In this document: positions 26,614 to 36,764 of the stretch, piece by piece
Layout of the letters: each line of letters starts with the position of its first letter
How positions within the stretch are numbered: the first letter of the stretch is position 1
Source of the DNA: Rhodococcus rhodochrous
GTDB lineage: Bacteria > Actinomycetota > Actinomycetes > Mycobacteriales > Mycobacteriaceae
Direction: 5' to 3'
Assembly (NCBI RefSeq): GCF_014854695.1
Contig: NZ_CP027557.1
Coordinates: forward strand, 1,488,001-1,552,000
Length of the DNA stretch: 64,000 nt
Position numbers and translations under genes: made by a program
Notes under the pieces: model-generated
Database searches by the model: none
The model's input: the letters and a program-made list of their open reading frames with translations, nothing else
What the model was told of the DNA's origin: nothing

Positions 26614-27843
26614 ATGGGTGAGCGAACGGAACCGGAGATCAGAGTTCTGGAGTCGGAAGCCGAATTGCGGGAGGCGTCCGCGCTGTTCCGCACGGCGATG
26701 GTGGGTCTGCCGTCGTGGCCCGAGGTTCCCGACGGGACGGTGAGCCGTTACCTCGAGGCCGGTCGCACGTGGGGTGCCTTCCTCGACGGCATGCTCGTCG
26801 GGACCGTCGACGCCACGAGCGGAAATCTCACCCTGCCCGGCGGCGCCCGGGTGCCGCACGCGGCGGTCACCCACATCGGTGTGCTGCCCACCCATACGCG
26901 TCGCGGCGTGATCTCCGGACTCGTGCATCGCCAGCTGAGCGACGCGCGCGACCGCGGTGAGATCCTCGCGACGCTGCGTGCCTCCGAAGCGACCATCTAC
27001 GGCCGGTTCGGCTACGGCGTCGCCTCGACTTCGGTGTCCGTCGACGTCGACGTGCGTGGTGCCGCACTGCGTCCCGACGTGCCCGAGTCCGGAGCGGTGC
27101 GTCTGCTGACCTATCCGGATGCGTGGGACGTGCTGGCGCAGATCCATTCCCGTCATCTGCCGCCGCGCCCCGGCATGATCGATCGGTCGGAGTACTGGTG
27201 GAACTCGCGCCGATGGCGGGCCGACTCGCTCACCGATCCGATGTACGTGGCGGTGCACGGCGAACCGGGGCAGGAGGACGGCTTCGTCCGGTACCACCCC
27301 GTCGACACGCAGGCGTGGTTCACCAGCCGCAACCGCACCGTCGTGGTCGACGACTTCTTCGCCCCGTCACCCGCGGCGTATGCCGGCCTGGTCCGGTTCC
27401 TGCTCGACCTCGATCTCGTCGACACCTTGCGGTTCGCGGCACTTCCGCAGGACGACCAGCTGCCGCTCATGCTCGGTGACGCGCGTGCCGTGCACTTCCG
27501 CTCGGTCTCGGACGAAACGTGGTTGCGCATCCTCGACCTCGATCGGGCGCTGTCGGCGCGGAGTTATCGAGGGTTCGGCTCGGTGACCGTGGAGGTGACC
27601 GATCGGCTGCTGACAGACAACGCCGGTGTCTTCGAGATCTCCGCCGACGGCGTGGCGCGCACCGCGGGACCGGCCGACCTGACGATCGACATCGCCGACC
27701 TCGGTGCGCTCCTGCTCGGCAGGCATGGCTGGCACCGGATGGTCGACGCGGGTCGCGCCCGGGTGCACCGACCGGACGCCGTAGACACCGCTGACCTGCT
27801 GTTCTCCTGGCCCCAGGCACCCTTCTCTGGGACCGCCTTCTGA
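26614..27843 (+). CDS. Eis-like GNAT acetyltransferase
   Basis: 409 aa, the normal length of Eis proteins. It has an N-terminal GNAT domain with the acetyl-CoA loop VTHIGVLPTHTRRGVISGLV (Arg/Gly-x-Gly pattern), a second degenerate GNAT region, a central DPMYVAVHGEPG strand and a sterol-carrier-like C-terminal domain ending in a conserved hydrophobic F. Eis enzymes acetylate amino groups at several positions on aminoglycosides and on protein lysines. Whether this one confers drug resistance is not evident. It is not obviously linked to the trehalose importer that follows 114 bp downstream. Confidence 0.87.
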   Translation: MGERTEPEIRVLESEAELREASALFRTAMVGLPSWPEVPDGTVSRYLEAGRTWGAFLDGMLVGTVDATSGNLTLPGGARVPHAAVTHIGVLPTHTRRGVISGLVHRQLSDARDRGEILATLRASEATIYGRFGYGVASTSVSVDVDVRGAALRPDVPESGAVRLLTYPDAWDVLAQIHSRHLPPRPGMIDRSEYWWNSRRWRADSLTDPMYVAVHGEPGQEDGFVRYHPVDTQAWFTSRNRTVVVDDFFAPSPAAYAGLVRFLLDLDLVDTLRFAALPQDDQLPLMLGDARAVHFRSVSDETWLRILDLDRALSARSYRGFGSVTVEVTDRLLTDNAGVFEISADGVARTAGPADLTIDIADLGALLLGRHGWHRMVDAGRARVHRPDAVDTADLLFSWPQAPFSGTAF

Positions 27844-27957
27844 CCTCGTCGTCGTGCCGATTCCGCTCCGGATGTACGCCCTGCTCGTTTTGCTACGGCT
27901 GGCCGGTACGGGCGTTATCGTCGGATCACGAGGTCCCCGATACGAGCGGAGTCGCGC

Positions 27958-29316
27958 ATGAGACGGTCGGGCAAGACACGGCGGACGAGCCGGGCGGTCA
28001 CAGCTTCTGCGGCCGCGGTGCTCCTGGCGTCGGGACTGGCCGCGTGCGGCAGCGACGAGGAGGGTGTCGTCCTGTCCTTCTACACGGCCGCCGACGGTGC
28101 CGAGCAGTACGCGCAGGCCGCGGAGGTGTGCACCGCGGAGGCCGGCGGCCGATATCGCGTGCAGCAGAGGACACTTCCGAAGAACGCCGACGACCAGCGA
28201 CTGCAGTTGGCGCGGCGGCTGACGGGTAACGACCCGGGCCTCGACCTCATGACCCTCGACGTCGTGTGGACGGCCGAGTTCGCCGAGGCGGGGTGGGCGC
28301 TGCCCTTGCCCGACGATGTGGCCGCCGCGGTTTCCGAGGGCACCCTCGAGGGTCCTCTCGAATCGGCGACCTGGCAGGACCGGCTGTATGCCGCGCCGCT
28401 CAACACCAACACCCAGTTGCTCTGGTACCGAAAGGATCTCATGCCGGATGGGCAACCTCCGGAGACCTGGGACGAGATGATCGAGATCGCGAGTGGCCTG
28501 GCCGAGGAGGGCCGGCCGTCGTGGATCGGGGTGCAGGGCCGGCAGTACGAAGGGTTGATGGTGTGGTTCAACACCCTGCTCTCGAGCGCCGGAGGTTCGG
28601 TGGTGGGGGAGGACGGTGTCACGGTCACCCTCACCGACAACGACGCGGCGGTGACCGCGCTCGACATCATGAAGCGCGTCGCGACGGCGCCCGGCGCCGA
28701 TCCGTCCCTGAACCAGGCCGACGAGGCGGCCGTCCGTCTCGGTATGGAGAGCGGGCGCACGGCGTTCCAGGTCAACTGGCCGTTCGTCCTGCCGGGCATC
28801 ATCGAGAACGAGGCTGCTCTGCCTTTCGTCGACGAGAACGGCAACGTCACCTCGGAGAACACCGGCAACACGGTCCTGACCGTCGACGGTGAGCAGAATT
28901 TCCTTCCCGCGCCGTACCCTTCGGTGATCCCCGGCGAGCCCGCCCAGGTCACCATCGGCGGGTTCAACATCGCCGTCGCCCGCACGAGTACCCACCCGGA
29001 TCTCGCGTTCGAAGCGATGCAGTGCCTGCGCAACGAGGAGAACCAGCGCAACAACGCCATCGGTGGCGGCGTGCCGCCGACGCTCGCGGCGCTGTACGAC
29101 GACCCGGAATTCCAGGAGGCCTATCCGGCCTGGCGTGAGGTCCGCGCCGGGCTCGAGAACGCCGCGGTGCGTCCCGCTTCACCGGCCTACCAGAGCATTT
29201 CGACGCTGGTGACGGCCACCCTCAACCCGGTCGACCAGATCGATCCGCCCCGCACCGTCGAGGAACTCGCCGAGCAGGTGCGCAAGGCGGTCAATTCGGA
29301 AGGACTGATCCCGTGA
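27958..29316 (+). CDS. lpqY: Trehalose-binding lipoprotein LpqY
   Basis: 452 aa. A twin-Arg-containing lipoprotein signal with lipobox LAAC and lipidated Cys30, followed by an extracytoplasmic sugar-binding fold (family 1). In M. tuberculosis the LpqY-SugABC importer (Rv1235-1238) recovers trehalose released when mycolates are attached to the wall, saving the sugar; this organism's Kgd and glg genes nearby fit a trehalose economy. Visible landmarks are [20 protein letters not shown] and [10 protein letters not shown]. The ATG at 27958 has a GAGCGGAG ribosome site. It overlaps sugA by 4 bp. Confidence 0.93.
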   Translation: MRRSGKTRRTSRAVTASAAAVLLASGLAACGSDEEGVVLSFYTAADGAEQYAQAAEVCTAEAGGRYRVQQRTLPKNADDQRLQLARRLTGNDPGLDLMTLDVVWTAEFAEAGWALPLPDDVAAAVSEGTLEGPLESATWQDRLYAAPLNTNTQLLWYRKDLMPDGQPPETWDEMIEIASGLAEEGRPSWIGVQGRQYEGLMVWFNTLLSSAGGSVVGEDGVTVTLTDNDAAVTALDIMKRVATAPGADPSLNQADEAAVRLGMESGRTAFQVNWPFVLPGIIENEAALPFVDENGNVTSENTGNTVLTVDGEQNFLPAPYPSVIPGEPAQVTIGGFNIAVARTSTHPDLAFEAMQCLRNEENQRNNAIGGGVPPTLAALYDDPEFQEAYPAWREVRAGLENAAVRPASPAYQSISTLVTATLNPVDQIDPPRTVEELAEQVRKAVNSEGLIP

Positions 29317-30263
29317 CCGCCGTCGAATCGAAACCGACCGACGAGACCCCGAAGGAACCGTCGGCGAAGACGAAACCAGCGCTGTCCGAGGGGAAGAAGG
29401 CCGAGCGACGACTCGGTCTGCTGCTCGTCGCGCCCGCCGCGATCGTGATGCTCGCGGTGACGGCCTATCCGGTGGGATACGCCGTCTGGCTCAGTCTGCA
29501 ACGCTACGATCTGCGCTTCCCCGACGAGCGCCGGTTCGTCGGGCTGTCGAACTACATCGCGGTGCTCAGCGACGAATTCTGGTGGCAGGCCTTCATCGTC
29601 ACCTCGCTCGTCACCCTGGTCTCCGTCGCGATCGAGTTCGTACTGGGCCTCGCGATCGCACTCGTCATGCACCGCACGATCGTCGGCAAGGGCATCGTGC
29701 GCACGGTGGTGCTGATCCCGTACGGCATCGTCACCGTCGCCGCCGCCTACAGCTGGTACTACGCGTGGACCCCGGGCACGGGCTATCTCGCGAACCTGCT
29801 GCCCGACGGCAGCGCCCCGCTCACCGATCAGATCCCGTCCCTGGCGATCATCGTGCTCGCCGAGGTGTGGAAGACCACGCCGTTCATGGCGCTGTTACTC
29901 CTCGCCGGCCTCGCGCTCGTCCCCGACGATCTGCTCAAGGCGGCGCAGGTCGACGGTGCCGGGGCTTGGACGCGTCTGGTGCGGATCATCGTTCCGTTGA
30001 TGAAACCGGCGATCCTCGTCGCCCTGCTCTTCCGCACGCTCGACGCCTTCCGCATCTTCGACAACATCTACGTCCTCACCCGCGGCGCCAACGGCACCGG
30101 GTCGGTGTCGATCCTCGGTTACGACAACCTGTTCCGGGCCTTCAACCTCGGCATCGGGTCGGCGATCAGCGTCCTGATCTTCCTGTGCGTCGCGATCATC
30201 GCGTTCGTGTTCATCAAGTTGTTCGGTGCATCCGCGCCCGGCTCGGACGAAGGGGGCCGATGA
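29313..30263 (+). CDS. sugA: Trehalose ABC importer permease SugA
   Basis: 316 aa. Six membrane helices after a charged ~35-residue N-terminus. The cytosolic coupling helix has the EAA-type motif [16 protein letters not shown] (about residues 208-223), which docks on the SugC ATPase. GTG at 29313 overlaps the lpqY stop by 4 bp. It forms the pore with SugB. Confidence 0.93.
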   Translation: MTAVESKPTDETPKEPSAKTKPALSEGKKAERRLGLLLVAPAAIVMLAVTAYPVGYAVWLSLQRYDLRFPDERRFVGLSNYIAVLSDEFWWQAFIVTSLVTLVSVAIEFVLGLAIALVMHRTIVGKGIVRTVVLIPYGIVTVAAAYSWYYAWTPGTGYLANLLPDGSAPLTDQIPSLAIIVLAEVWKTTPFMALLLLAGLALVPDDLLKAAQVDGAGAWTRLVRIIVPLMKPAILVALLFRTLDAFRIFDNIYVLTRGANGTGSVSILGYDNLFRAFNLGIGSAISVLIFLCVAIIAFVFIKLFGASAPGSDEGGR

Positions 30264-31093
30264 TGGCCGAGACCAGGAAACGGACCCTGTCGTGGTCGGC
30301 GGTGAACCTGATCGTCCTGCTCTACGCACTCGTCCCGGTGCTGTGGATCGCGAGCCTGTCGTTCAAGCCGCCCGGCACCATCCAGGACGGCCGGTTCATC
30401 CCGCAGCAGTGGACGCTGGACAACTACCGCGGCATCTTCCGCACCGACGCGTTCACGAGCGCCCTGATCAACTCCATCGGCATCGGCCTGATCGCCACGG
30501 TCATCGCGGTGATCCTCGGGACGATGGCGGCCTACGCGATCGCCCGGCTCGACTTCCCCGGTAAGAAGATCCTGGTGGGTGTGGCGCTGCTCATCGCGAT
30601 GTTCCCCCAGATCTCGCTCGTCAGCCCGCTGTTCGAGATCATGCGCGGACTCGGACTGTTCGACACGTGGGCGGCGCTGATCCTGCCGTACATCACCTTC
30701 TCGCTGCCGCTCGCGATCTACACCTTGTCGGCCTTCTTCAAGGAGATCCCGTGGGAACTCGAGAAGGCCGCGAAGATGGACGGCGCGACTCCGGGCCAGG
30801 CGTTCCGGAAGGTCGTGGCCCCGCTCGCCGCTCCCGGCATCATCACGGCGGCGATCCTGGTGTTCATCTTCTGCTGGAACGACCTGCTGTTCGCGATCTC
30901 GCTGACCTCCACCGAGCGGTCCATCACCGCACCGGCTGCGATCGCGAACTTCACGGGTGCATCGCAGTTCGAGGAACCGACCGGGTCGATCGCGGCGGCG
31001 GCCGTCGTCATCACGATCCCGATCATCGTGTTCGTCCTGATCTTCCAACGTCGAATCGTCGCCGGACTGACCTCCGGCGCAGTGAAGGGATGA
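30260..31093 (+). CDS. sugB: Trehalose ABC importer permease SugB
   Basis: 277 aa from ATG 30260 (a second ATG at 30263 is equally good), with a GGGGG ribosome site. Six membrane helices and the coupling motif [17 protein letters not shown]. It overlaps the sugA stop and is overlapped by sugC. Paired with SugA as the membrane channel for LpqY-delivered trehalose. Confidence 0.93.
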   Translation: MMAETRKRTLSWSAVNLIVLLYALVPVLWIASLSFKPPGTIQDGRFIPQQWTLDNYRGIFRTDAFTSALINSIGIGLIATVIAVILGTMAAYAIARLDFPGKKILVGVALLIAMFPQISLVSPLFEIMRGLGLFDTWAALILPYITFSLPLAIYTLSAFFKEIPWELEKAAKMDGATPGQAFRKVVAPLAAPGIITAAILVFIFCWNDLLFAISLTSTERSITAPAAIANFTGASQFEEPTGSIAAAAVVITIPIIVFVLIFQRRIVAGLTSGAVKG

Positions 31094-32265
31094 CTACCGT
31101 GGCCGAGATCGTGCTCGACAAGGTGACGAAGGAATATCCGGACGGAGCGAAGGCCGTCAGCGACGTGGATCTCGAGATCGCCGACGGCGAGTTCATCATC
31201 CTCGTCGGCCCGTCCGGGTGCGGAAAATCCACGACGCTCAACATGATCGCCGGTCTCGAGGACATCTCCGACGGCGAACTGCGCATCGCCGGGGAACGTG
31301 TCAACGAGCGGGCACCGAAGGACCGCGACATCGCGATGGTCTTCCAGTCCTACGCGCTGTATCCGCACATGTCGGTGCGCGACAACATCGCGTTCCCGCT
31401 CACCCTCGCGAAGGTGTCCAAGGACGAGATCGCCCGCAAGGTCGACGAGGCGGCCCGGATCCTCGATCTCACACAGCATCTCGACCGCAAGCCCGCCAAC
31501 CTGTCGGGCGGTCAGCGGCAACGCGTGGCCATGGGTCGTGCGATCGTGCGCAGTCCCAAGGCGTTCCTCATGGACGAGCCGCTGTCGAACCTCGACGCCA
31601 AACTGCGCGTGCAGATGCGCACCGAGATCGCGCGCCTGCAGAAGCGTCTCGGCACCACGACGGTGTACGTCACCCACGACCAGACCGAGGCGATGACGTT
31701 GGGCGACCGCGTCGTCGTGATGCGTGGCGGGCTCGTGCAGCAGGTCGGGGCGCCGCAGGAGTTGTACGACCATCCGCAGAACCTGTTCGTCGCCGGCTTC
31801 ATCGGATCACCGTCGATGAACTTCGTTCCGGGGCAGATCGAGAACGGTTCGATCCGCACCTCGTTCGGCGAGTTCCGGTTGCCCGACGAGCGGTGGGAGA
31901 CCGTGCGCCGCAACAATCCGTCGCGCGAGGTGGTCGTCGGTATCCGTCCGGAGCACTTCGAGGACGCCGACCTGCTCGACCCGACCCAACGGGAGACGGG
32001 CGTGACCTTCTCCGCCGAGGTCGACGTGCTCGAGTCGATGGGTTCCGACAAGTTCGCGTACTTCACGGCCGAGGGGCCGGGTGTGCACTCGAAGGACCTC
32101 GACGAACTCGCCGCCGACGCCGGCGCCGACATGTCGGCCGAATCGCTGGTCGCGCGGTTGTCGGTGGAATCGCAGGCCACCAAGGGCGGGACCGTGCAGT
32201 TGTGGTTCGACCCGGCGAAGATCGCGCTGTTCGATCAGGAGACCGGCGCGAACGTCACCCTCTGA
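31090..32265 (+). CDS. sugC: Trehalose ABC importer ATPase SugC
   Basis: 391 aa of the MalK/UgpC type. Walker [10 protein letters not shown], signature LSGGQRQR, Walker [12 protein letters not shown] and switch His in THDQTEAMT are intact. The C-terminal MOP-like OB fold (about 240-390) should carry regulation. Start at ATG 31090, overlapping the sugB stop (ATGA). A long reading frame running in from 30667 is an artefact. It ends in a long terminator. Confidence 0.95.
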   Translation: MTTVAEIVLDKVTKEYPDGAKAVSDVDLEIADGEFIILVGPSGCGKSTTLNMIAGLEDISDGELRIAGERVNERAPKDRDIAMVFQSYALYPHMSVRDNIAFPLTLAKVSKDEIARKVDEAARILDLTQHLDRKPANLSGGQRQRVAMGRAIVRSPKAFLMDEPLSNLDAKLRVQMRTEIARLQKRLGTTTVYVTHDQTEAMTLGDRVVVMRGGLVQQVGAPQELYDHPQNLFVAGFIGSPSMNFVPGQIENGSIRTSFGEFRLPDERWETVRRNNPSREVVVGIRPEHFEDADLLDPTQRETGVTFSAEVDVLESMGSDKFAYFTAEGPGVHSKDLDELAADAGADMSAESLVARLSVESQATKGGTVQLWFDPAKIALFDQETGANVTL

Positions 32266-32270
32266 CAAAC

Positions 32271-32321
32271 CGACTTCGGTGGATCCGACCCCGGAAAGCG
32301 GGGCCGGATCCACCGAAGTCG
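32271..32321. terminator. Bidirectional terminator between sugC and the ParB-like gene
   Basis: A 23-bp inverted repeat with a single mismatch (32271-32293 with 32299-32321) and a 5-base loop. It directly abuts the stop of the convergent gene at 32322. Confidence 0.85.
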
Positions 32322-33167
32322 TCAGCGGGGTGCGCGGCTACGGAGTTCGTCGACGATCTCCTCGCTCCACACGTGCCGCCGCACGAGTCGGTACCGCTCG
32401 CTCGCGATCCACAGGTACACCTCGGCGTCGGTGCGTGAGCGCAGCATTCCCGCTTCGCGGGCCATCGCGACGACGGGGACGAACTCCTCCTCGTACCAGC
32501 GACGCGCGACCTCCTCGCGGGTGAGGTACTCGCCGAGATCCTGCATGAGCCGGAAACCCCACGCCTCGACGGCCTCGGCCAGTTCGGCGTACCCCCACGG
32601 GTCGGACACGCGGATCGCGTCCTGCTCGGCGCCGTGCAGGGGGACGCGGCCGAGGAACATCCGGAAGTGGTCCTTGCGCACGAGATCGGGACGGGCCCTG
32701 ATGCCCTCCGCGGGCACCTTCGTGGTGATCTCGGTGACGTAGGCGTCGATGGTGCGGTCGCCCTGCGCGTAGGCGATCGACACGCGGTGGTGCCCGTCCT
32801 GCACGAAGTGCATCGGGCCCACCCGGTACACGGAGATCGGCGGTATGGCCTCGCCGCGGCGCCGCGCGGCCGCGATGCGTTCCCAGCGTGCACGCAGACG
32901 CGCCGAGGTGGGGCGGAAGTGCCGGTCGAAGTCGTCGGCGCGGTCGACGCTGCCGACGATCGAGGCGACCTCGATGATCTGCAACCCGAGTCGCCGCTCA
33001 CCGAGGCGTCCGAGGGCGGCGACGACGTCGTCGAAGGGCAGCACCGTGTTGACGTCGGCCGGTTCGCGGCGCAGCCATGCGATGAGCCGGGCGTACTCGG
33101 CGCGCCGGCGTTGCCGGGCGAAATCGTCGCCGGCATCGGAGACCGGAAAACCGGTGTCGCGAGCCAC
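32322..33167 (-). CDS. ParB-fold protein of unknown function
   Basis: 281 aa. After an Arg-rich helical start, residues about 95-135 show a ParB/Srx-like core: IPPISVYRVGPMHFVQDGHHR followed by VSIAYAQG and DAYVTEI. The DGHHRVSIA pattern is the ParB/sulfiredoxin phosphate-handling loop. The rest (about 140-281) is helical and does not resemble the DNA-binding half of ParB. It is therefore not the chromosome partition protein. The C-terminal part has a WYEEEFVPVVAMAREAG helix. The CTP- or phosphate-binding idea is inference. It is divergent from a SUFU-domain gene. Confidence 0.65.
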   Translation of the reverse strand: MARDTGFPVSDAGDDFARQRRRAEYARLIAWLRREPADVNTVLPFDDVVAALGRLGERRLGLQIIEVASIVGSVDRADDFDRHFRPTSARLRARWERIAAARRRGEAIPPISVYRVGPMHFVQDGHHRVSIAYAQGDRTIDAYVTEITTKVPAEGIRARPDLVRKDHFRMFLGRVPLHGAEQDAIRVSDPWGYAELAEAVEAWGFRLMQDLGEYLTREEVARRWYEEEFVPVVAMAREAGMLRSRTDAEVYLWIASERYRLVRRHVWSEEIVDELRSRAPR

Positions 33168-33240
33168 GCTTCGACGGTACCGGGCGGTGCACAGGTCCGG
33201 GTGGGAACCGCATGTGCGGGACGGGGACTACATTGCAGGG

Positions 33241-33831
33241 GTGACCGACGCAGTTCTCGCCACCGTCCGCAGCCACCTCACCGAGCATCTGACCGCGCCG
33301 GGTGATCCGGATCCGGAATCGGCGTCGGTGACCTTCCTCGGTCTCGAACCGATCGAGGTCCTCCGATTCCGCGGCGCCGAACTCCTGCGGTACGCAACCC
33401 TGGGATGTTCCCGGCACCCGATGGGCGACCCGACCGACATGGTGGCCGACCCGACGCGCGGGCCGCGGGCCGAACTGGTTCTCAGCCTGCGCGACGACGA
33501 GGGCGTCACCGCCGGCGTCCACCGCACCCTCGCGGTGCTCGCGGCGCTGCCCGCCGTGGAGGGCGTGGTCCTCACCGACGACGCCCTGCTCGATCTCGGG
33601 GAGCCGCTGTGGCCGGGCGCTCCGTTCACCGCGGTGTTGCTCGAGACGGCCGACGTGCCGTCGCTGGAGTTGCCCGAGCCGTCCGATCCGGTCCATTTCT
33701 TCGAGGCCCGTCCGATCACCGGTACCGAGGCGGCCTGGAAGCGGCTGAAGGGAACCGAGGCGCTGCGCGAGGCGTGGGAGGAAGCGGGCATCGACCTGAG
33801 CGACCCGCGCCGGGCGCAAGCACGTCTGTGA
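33241..33831 (+). CDS. Suppressor-of-fused (SUFU) domain protein
   Basis: 196 aa from the GTG at 33241. The order FRGAELLRYATLGCSRHPM near residue 40, PRAELVLSL, then a C-terminal HFFEARPITGTEAAWKRLKG segment fits the bacterial SUFU family as I recall it. In bacteria the function is unknown; some SUFU proteins are proposed immunity proteins for polymorphic toxins, which I cannot show here. It overlaps the AlkZ-like gene start by 4 bp (GTGA), so the pair is translationally coupled. Confidence 0.65.
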   Translation: MTDAVLATVRSHLTEHLTAPGDPDPESASVTFLGLEPIEVLRFRGAELLRYATLGCSRHPMGDPTDMVADPTRGPRAELVLSLRDDEGVTAGVHRTLAVLAALPAVEGVVLTDDALLDLGEPLWPGAPFTAVLLETADVPSLELPEPSDPVHFFEARPITGTEAAWKRLKGTEALREAWEEAGIDLSDPRRAQARL

Positions 33832-34937
33832 CCGTCCCGGTTCTCACCGACCGTGCGCTCGGACGCGCCACGCTGGCCCGCCAGCACCTGCTGCGGCGGA
33901 GCAGCACGGATGCCTTGTCGATGATCGAGCACCTGCTCGGGTTGCAGGCCCAGGCGCCGCTCGCCCCGTATTTCGCGCTGTGGACCCGCATCCGGAGCTT
34001 CCGGCCCGACGCGTTGTCGGATCTGCTGGAGTCGCGGGCGGTCGTCCGGATCGCGTTGATGCGCGGCACCGTGTTCGCGGTCTCCGGCGCCGATGCGCAC
34101 GCGCTGCGCCCGTGGGTGCAGCCGGTGCTCGACCGGGGCGTCGACGCGAACAAGGCCCACCGCATCGGCCTCGAGGGTCTCGACCGGTCGGCGCTCGTGT
34201 CGGTCGCTCGGGCTCTGCTGGCGGGCACTCCGATGAGTCAGGCCGAGTTGCGACCGTTGCTCGCCGAACGGTTCCCCGACCGGGATCCGGCCGCGCTGGC
34301 ACACGCGGTGCGGTGTCTGCTTCCGCTCGTGCAGGTGCCGCCGCGCGGACTGTGGGGACGATCGGGGCAACCTCGCCTGGCGCACCTCGACGAGTATGTG
34401 GGCCCGCCGCCCGCGTTCCCCGGCCCAGATCGGTTGATCCTGCGGTACCTGGCCGCCTTCGGTCCCGCAAGTGTCAAGGACGTGCAGACCTGGTGCGGCC
34501 TGACCCGGCTCGCCGAGATCGTCGACCGCCTCCGCCCACAACTCGTCGTGTTCCGGGACGAACGCGGAACGGAACTGTTCGACCTGCCCGACGCGCCGCG
34601 ACCCGACCCCTCGGCCCCTGCTCCCGTACGGATCCTCGCGCCGTTCGACAACGTGCTCCTCTCGCACGCCGATCGCACCCGGTTCGTCTCGGAGGAGCAC
34701 CGCAAGCGCATCATGGCGGAGAACGGGATCATCGCACCCCTGCTGCTCGTCGGGGGCACTGTCGCGGGCAGTGCGCGCGTGATCACCGACCGGACTACCG
34801 CCGCCGTGGAGATGACGCTGTGGCGGACGGTCACGGTGTCCGCTCGGTCGGCGCTCGAGGCCGAGGGCATGCGACTGCTGAACTTCGCGGCACCAGAGGT
34901 CGAGACACACGACGTGCGGTTCGTCGACGACCGCTGA
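33828..34937 (+). CDS. AlkZ/YcaQ-type DNA glycosylase-like winged-helix protein
   Basis: 369 aa from GTG 33828. Tandem winged-helix architecture of the HTH_42 family, with the catalytic Gln-x-Gln pair as Q40-A-Q42 in LLGLQAQAP. AlkZ unhooks interstrand cross-links made by azinomycin B, and E. coli YcaQ removes bulky alkyl adducts. Here the GlnxGln motif, the LMRGTVFAVSG region and the C-terminal beta-rich RILAPFDNVLLSHADRTR match. It should be a DNA base-excision enzyme; the substrate is unknown. Coupled to the SUFU-like gene upstream. Confidence 0.8.
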   Translation: MTVPVLTDRALGRATLARQHLLRRSSTDALSMIEHLLGLQAQAPLAPYFALWTRIRSFRPDALSDLLESRAVVRIALMRGTVFAVSGADAHALRPWVQPVLDRGVDANKAHRIGLEGLDRSALVSVARALLAGTPMSQAELRPLLAERFPDRDPAALAHAVRCLLPLVQVPPRGLWGRSGQPRLAHLDEYVGPPPAFPGPDRLILRYLAAFGPASVKDVQTWCGLTRLAEIVDRLRPQLVVFRDERGTELFDLPDAPRPDPSAPAPVRILAPFDNVLLSHADRTRFVSEEHRKRIMAENGIIAPLLLVGGTVAGSARVITDRTTAAVEMTLWRTVTVSARSALEAEGMRLLNFAAPEVETHDVRFVDDR

Positions 34938-34955
34938 GCCGCCTCCGACCCGCCG

Positions 34956-36764
34956 TCACCCCCGCGGCACGACCACCCCGAGCGATCCGGCACCGAGGCA
35001 CACGGTGGTGCCGGGAATGGACGAGCGCGCCTGCAACGCCGACCCGTCCCCGGAGACGCGGACGTACACCGTCCCGAGTCCTTCGGTGACGGGCACGGTG
35101 ACGGATGCGTGGCCGGGGAACCCGAGGCCGATCGTGCCGTCGGCGGAGGCCCGGTAGTTCACCTGCACCGTCCACTCCCAGTCGCCCGCAGGGGAGTCGA
35201 GCGGCACGGCCGTGACGGCGTCGGTGGTGACGCGATGACCGCAGTCGGGCTCGGGGCCGGGCGGGACGAAGCGCAGCGGTAGCAGGTCGGCGGGAGTGCG
35301 CTGTCCGAGATCGTCGAGGACCCACAGGTCGGTCGCGTGGTCGCGGATGTCGGACCGGCCGGGCAGTGCGGAGAAGACGGACCCCACCAGGTTGTGCGGG
35401 TAGGTGACCGGCAGCAGGATCCACACCGACACCGGGTGATCGAGCACGGGCTCGTCGGGCCGGGCCGTGAGCGCGGCCTTCGCCGCCCCGAGGTAGTCGC
35501 CCGTCGGGTTGTCCGACCAGCTGCGCGCGAACGTCACGGTCGACCACAGCGAGCCGACGGTGAACACGGCTGCGCAGGTCCAGGCGGTCGCACGAACGAC
35601 GCGAGGACGGGTCGTCGTGCCCCGCCGCGGGGCGCGCAGGATCAGCGCCGCGGCGATCGCGACGACCACCGCGGAGTCGGCGAAGTAGCGCAGCGTGCGC
35701 GCGAGTTCGTAGGTGGTCTCCGGACCGAAGCGGGTGCTGATCATCGCCGCGAGCGAGGCCAGGACGTAGGCGATCACCGCGAGCCACACCGGCCCGGTCC
35801 GGTGCCGCCGGCGCACCGTCCACACCGCCGCAACAGCGACGGCGAGCCACGCGGCGACGACGAGCACGAGCGGGGGATCGGCCCAAGGCGGACTCGGATT
35901 CCACCGTTCCCACTCCCACGGACCACCGAGCAGCGACGGCAGCAACCCGTAGGAGATGCCGTGATGGGTCAGCCCGGCCACCATCGACCACGGCGGGATC
36001 CCGAACCGGGACTCGACCACCGTCGCGTAACAGACCGCCCACACGACGAGCACGGCCACCGACCCGAGCCACAACGGCCGGGCCTGCGCCCATGTGCTGC
36101 GGATCGGGCGCGTGAGTCCGTCGACGTGGTGTGCGAGCGCGACCGTCGCGAACGCGGCGAACGGAACGAGGACCGACTTCTCGAAGAACACCAGGGCCAC
36201 CGCGGTGACGACGAGGGCGCTCACGAGATGACGCCGTCGACCGGTCCTGCTGTACTGCAGCGCATCTCCCGCCACCCAGGCCAGTGCGGCCTGCAGCGGC
36301 AACGCGTTGAGCGCGGCCGCCCACCACGCGAAGGCCGGAAGCGTCAGCGGCGTGAGGAGATAGAACAGCAGCGGCCCCCACAGAGCGCGTCGCGGGCCGA
36401 GCAGCAGCCAGAGCACCCGCAGCACCGCCAGCGACGCGAGCAACTGACCGATCACGAGCGAGGCCGCCGCCGGCCACCATTCCAGCGGCGCGATCGCCGT
36501 GGCGATCCCCGCCACGAGGAAGGCGGCGGGCATCAGGTGACCGTCGTGGTCGTACCGCAGGAAGAGATCGGACAGCAACGGATACGACCCCGCCCGCCCG
36601 ACGAGGATCAGATCGTCCCAGTAGAACTCGCCGGTCGCGGCCACCACCGTCCGGAGGATCGTCTGCAGCAGGATCAGTGCGAGGGCGACGGCGAGCACGT
36701 GGCGTCGCGGCGATCGCACCGCCTGCGCAGCGCGTGTCGGGGCTCGGTCGAGTTCGGTCGTCAC
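34956..36764 (-). CDS. Polytopic membrane protein, possible GT-C-type glycosyltransferase
   Basis: 602 aa from GTG 36764. About 10-11 membrane helices, followed from ~445 by a soluble extracytoplasmic part. The first loop after helix 1 holds an acidic EFYWDDLIL motif, which resembles the Asp motif of GT-C transferases that use polyprenyl-phosphate sugars. It lacks similarity I can name with certainty. The start GTGA overlaps the corA stop by 4 bp, so it is co-translated with the Mg2+/Co2+ transporter. The Glu/Asp after the first helix and TM count support the GT-C idea only weakly. Function open. Confidence 0.55.
   Translation of the reverse strand: MTTELDRAPTRAAQAVRSPRRHVLAVALALILLQTILRTVVAATGEFYWDDLILVGRAGSYPLLSDLFLRYDHDGHLMPAAFLVAGIATAIAPLEWWPAAASLVIGQLLASLAVLRVLWLLLGPRRALWGPLLFYLLTPLTLPAFAWWAAALNALPLQAALAWVAGDALQYSRTGRRRHLVSALVVTAVALVFFEKSVLVPFAAFATVALAHHVDGLTRPIRSTWAQARPLWLGSVAVLVVWAVCYATVVESRFGIPPWSMVAGLTHHGISYGLLPSLLGGPWEWERWNPSPPWADPPLVLVVAAWLAVAVAAVWTVRRRHRTGPVWLAVIAYVLASLAAMISTRFGPETTYELARTLRYFADSAVVVAIAAALILRAPRRGTTTRPRVVRATAWTCAAVFTVGSLWSTVTFARSWSDNPTGDYLGAAKAALTARPDEPVLDHPVSVWILLPVTYPHNLVGSVFSALPGRSDIRDHATDLWVLDDLGQRTPADLLPLRFVPPGPEPDCGHRVTTDAVTAVPLDSPAGDWEWTVQVNYRASADGTIGLGFPGHASVTVPVTEGLGTVYVRVSGDGSALQARSSIPGTTVCLGAGSLGVVVPRG

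Noticed and set aside
32322-33167. Chromosome-partitioning ParB
   Set aside because: Only a ParB/Srx-like core is present; no DNA-binding helix-turn-helix half and no parA neighbour.
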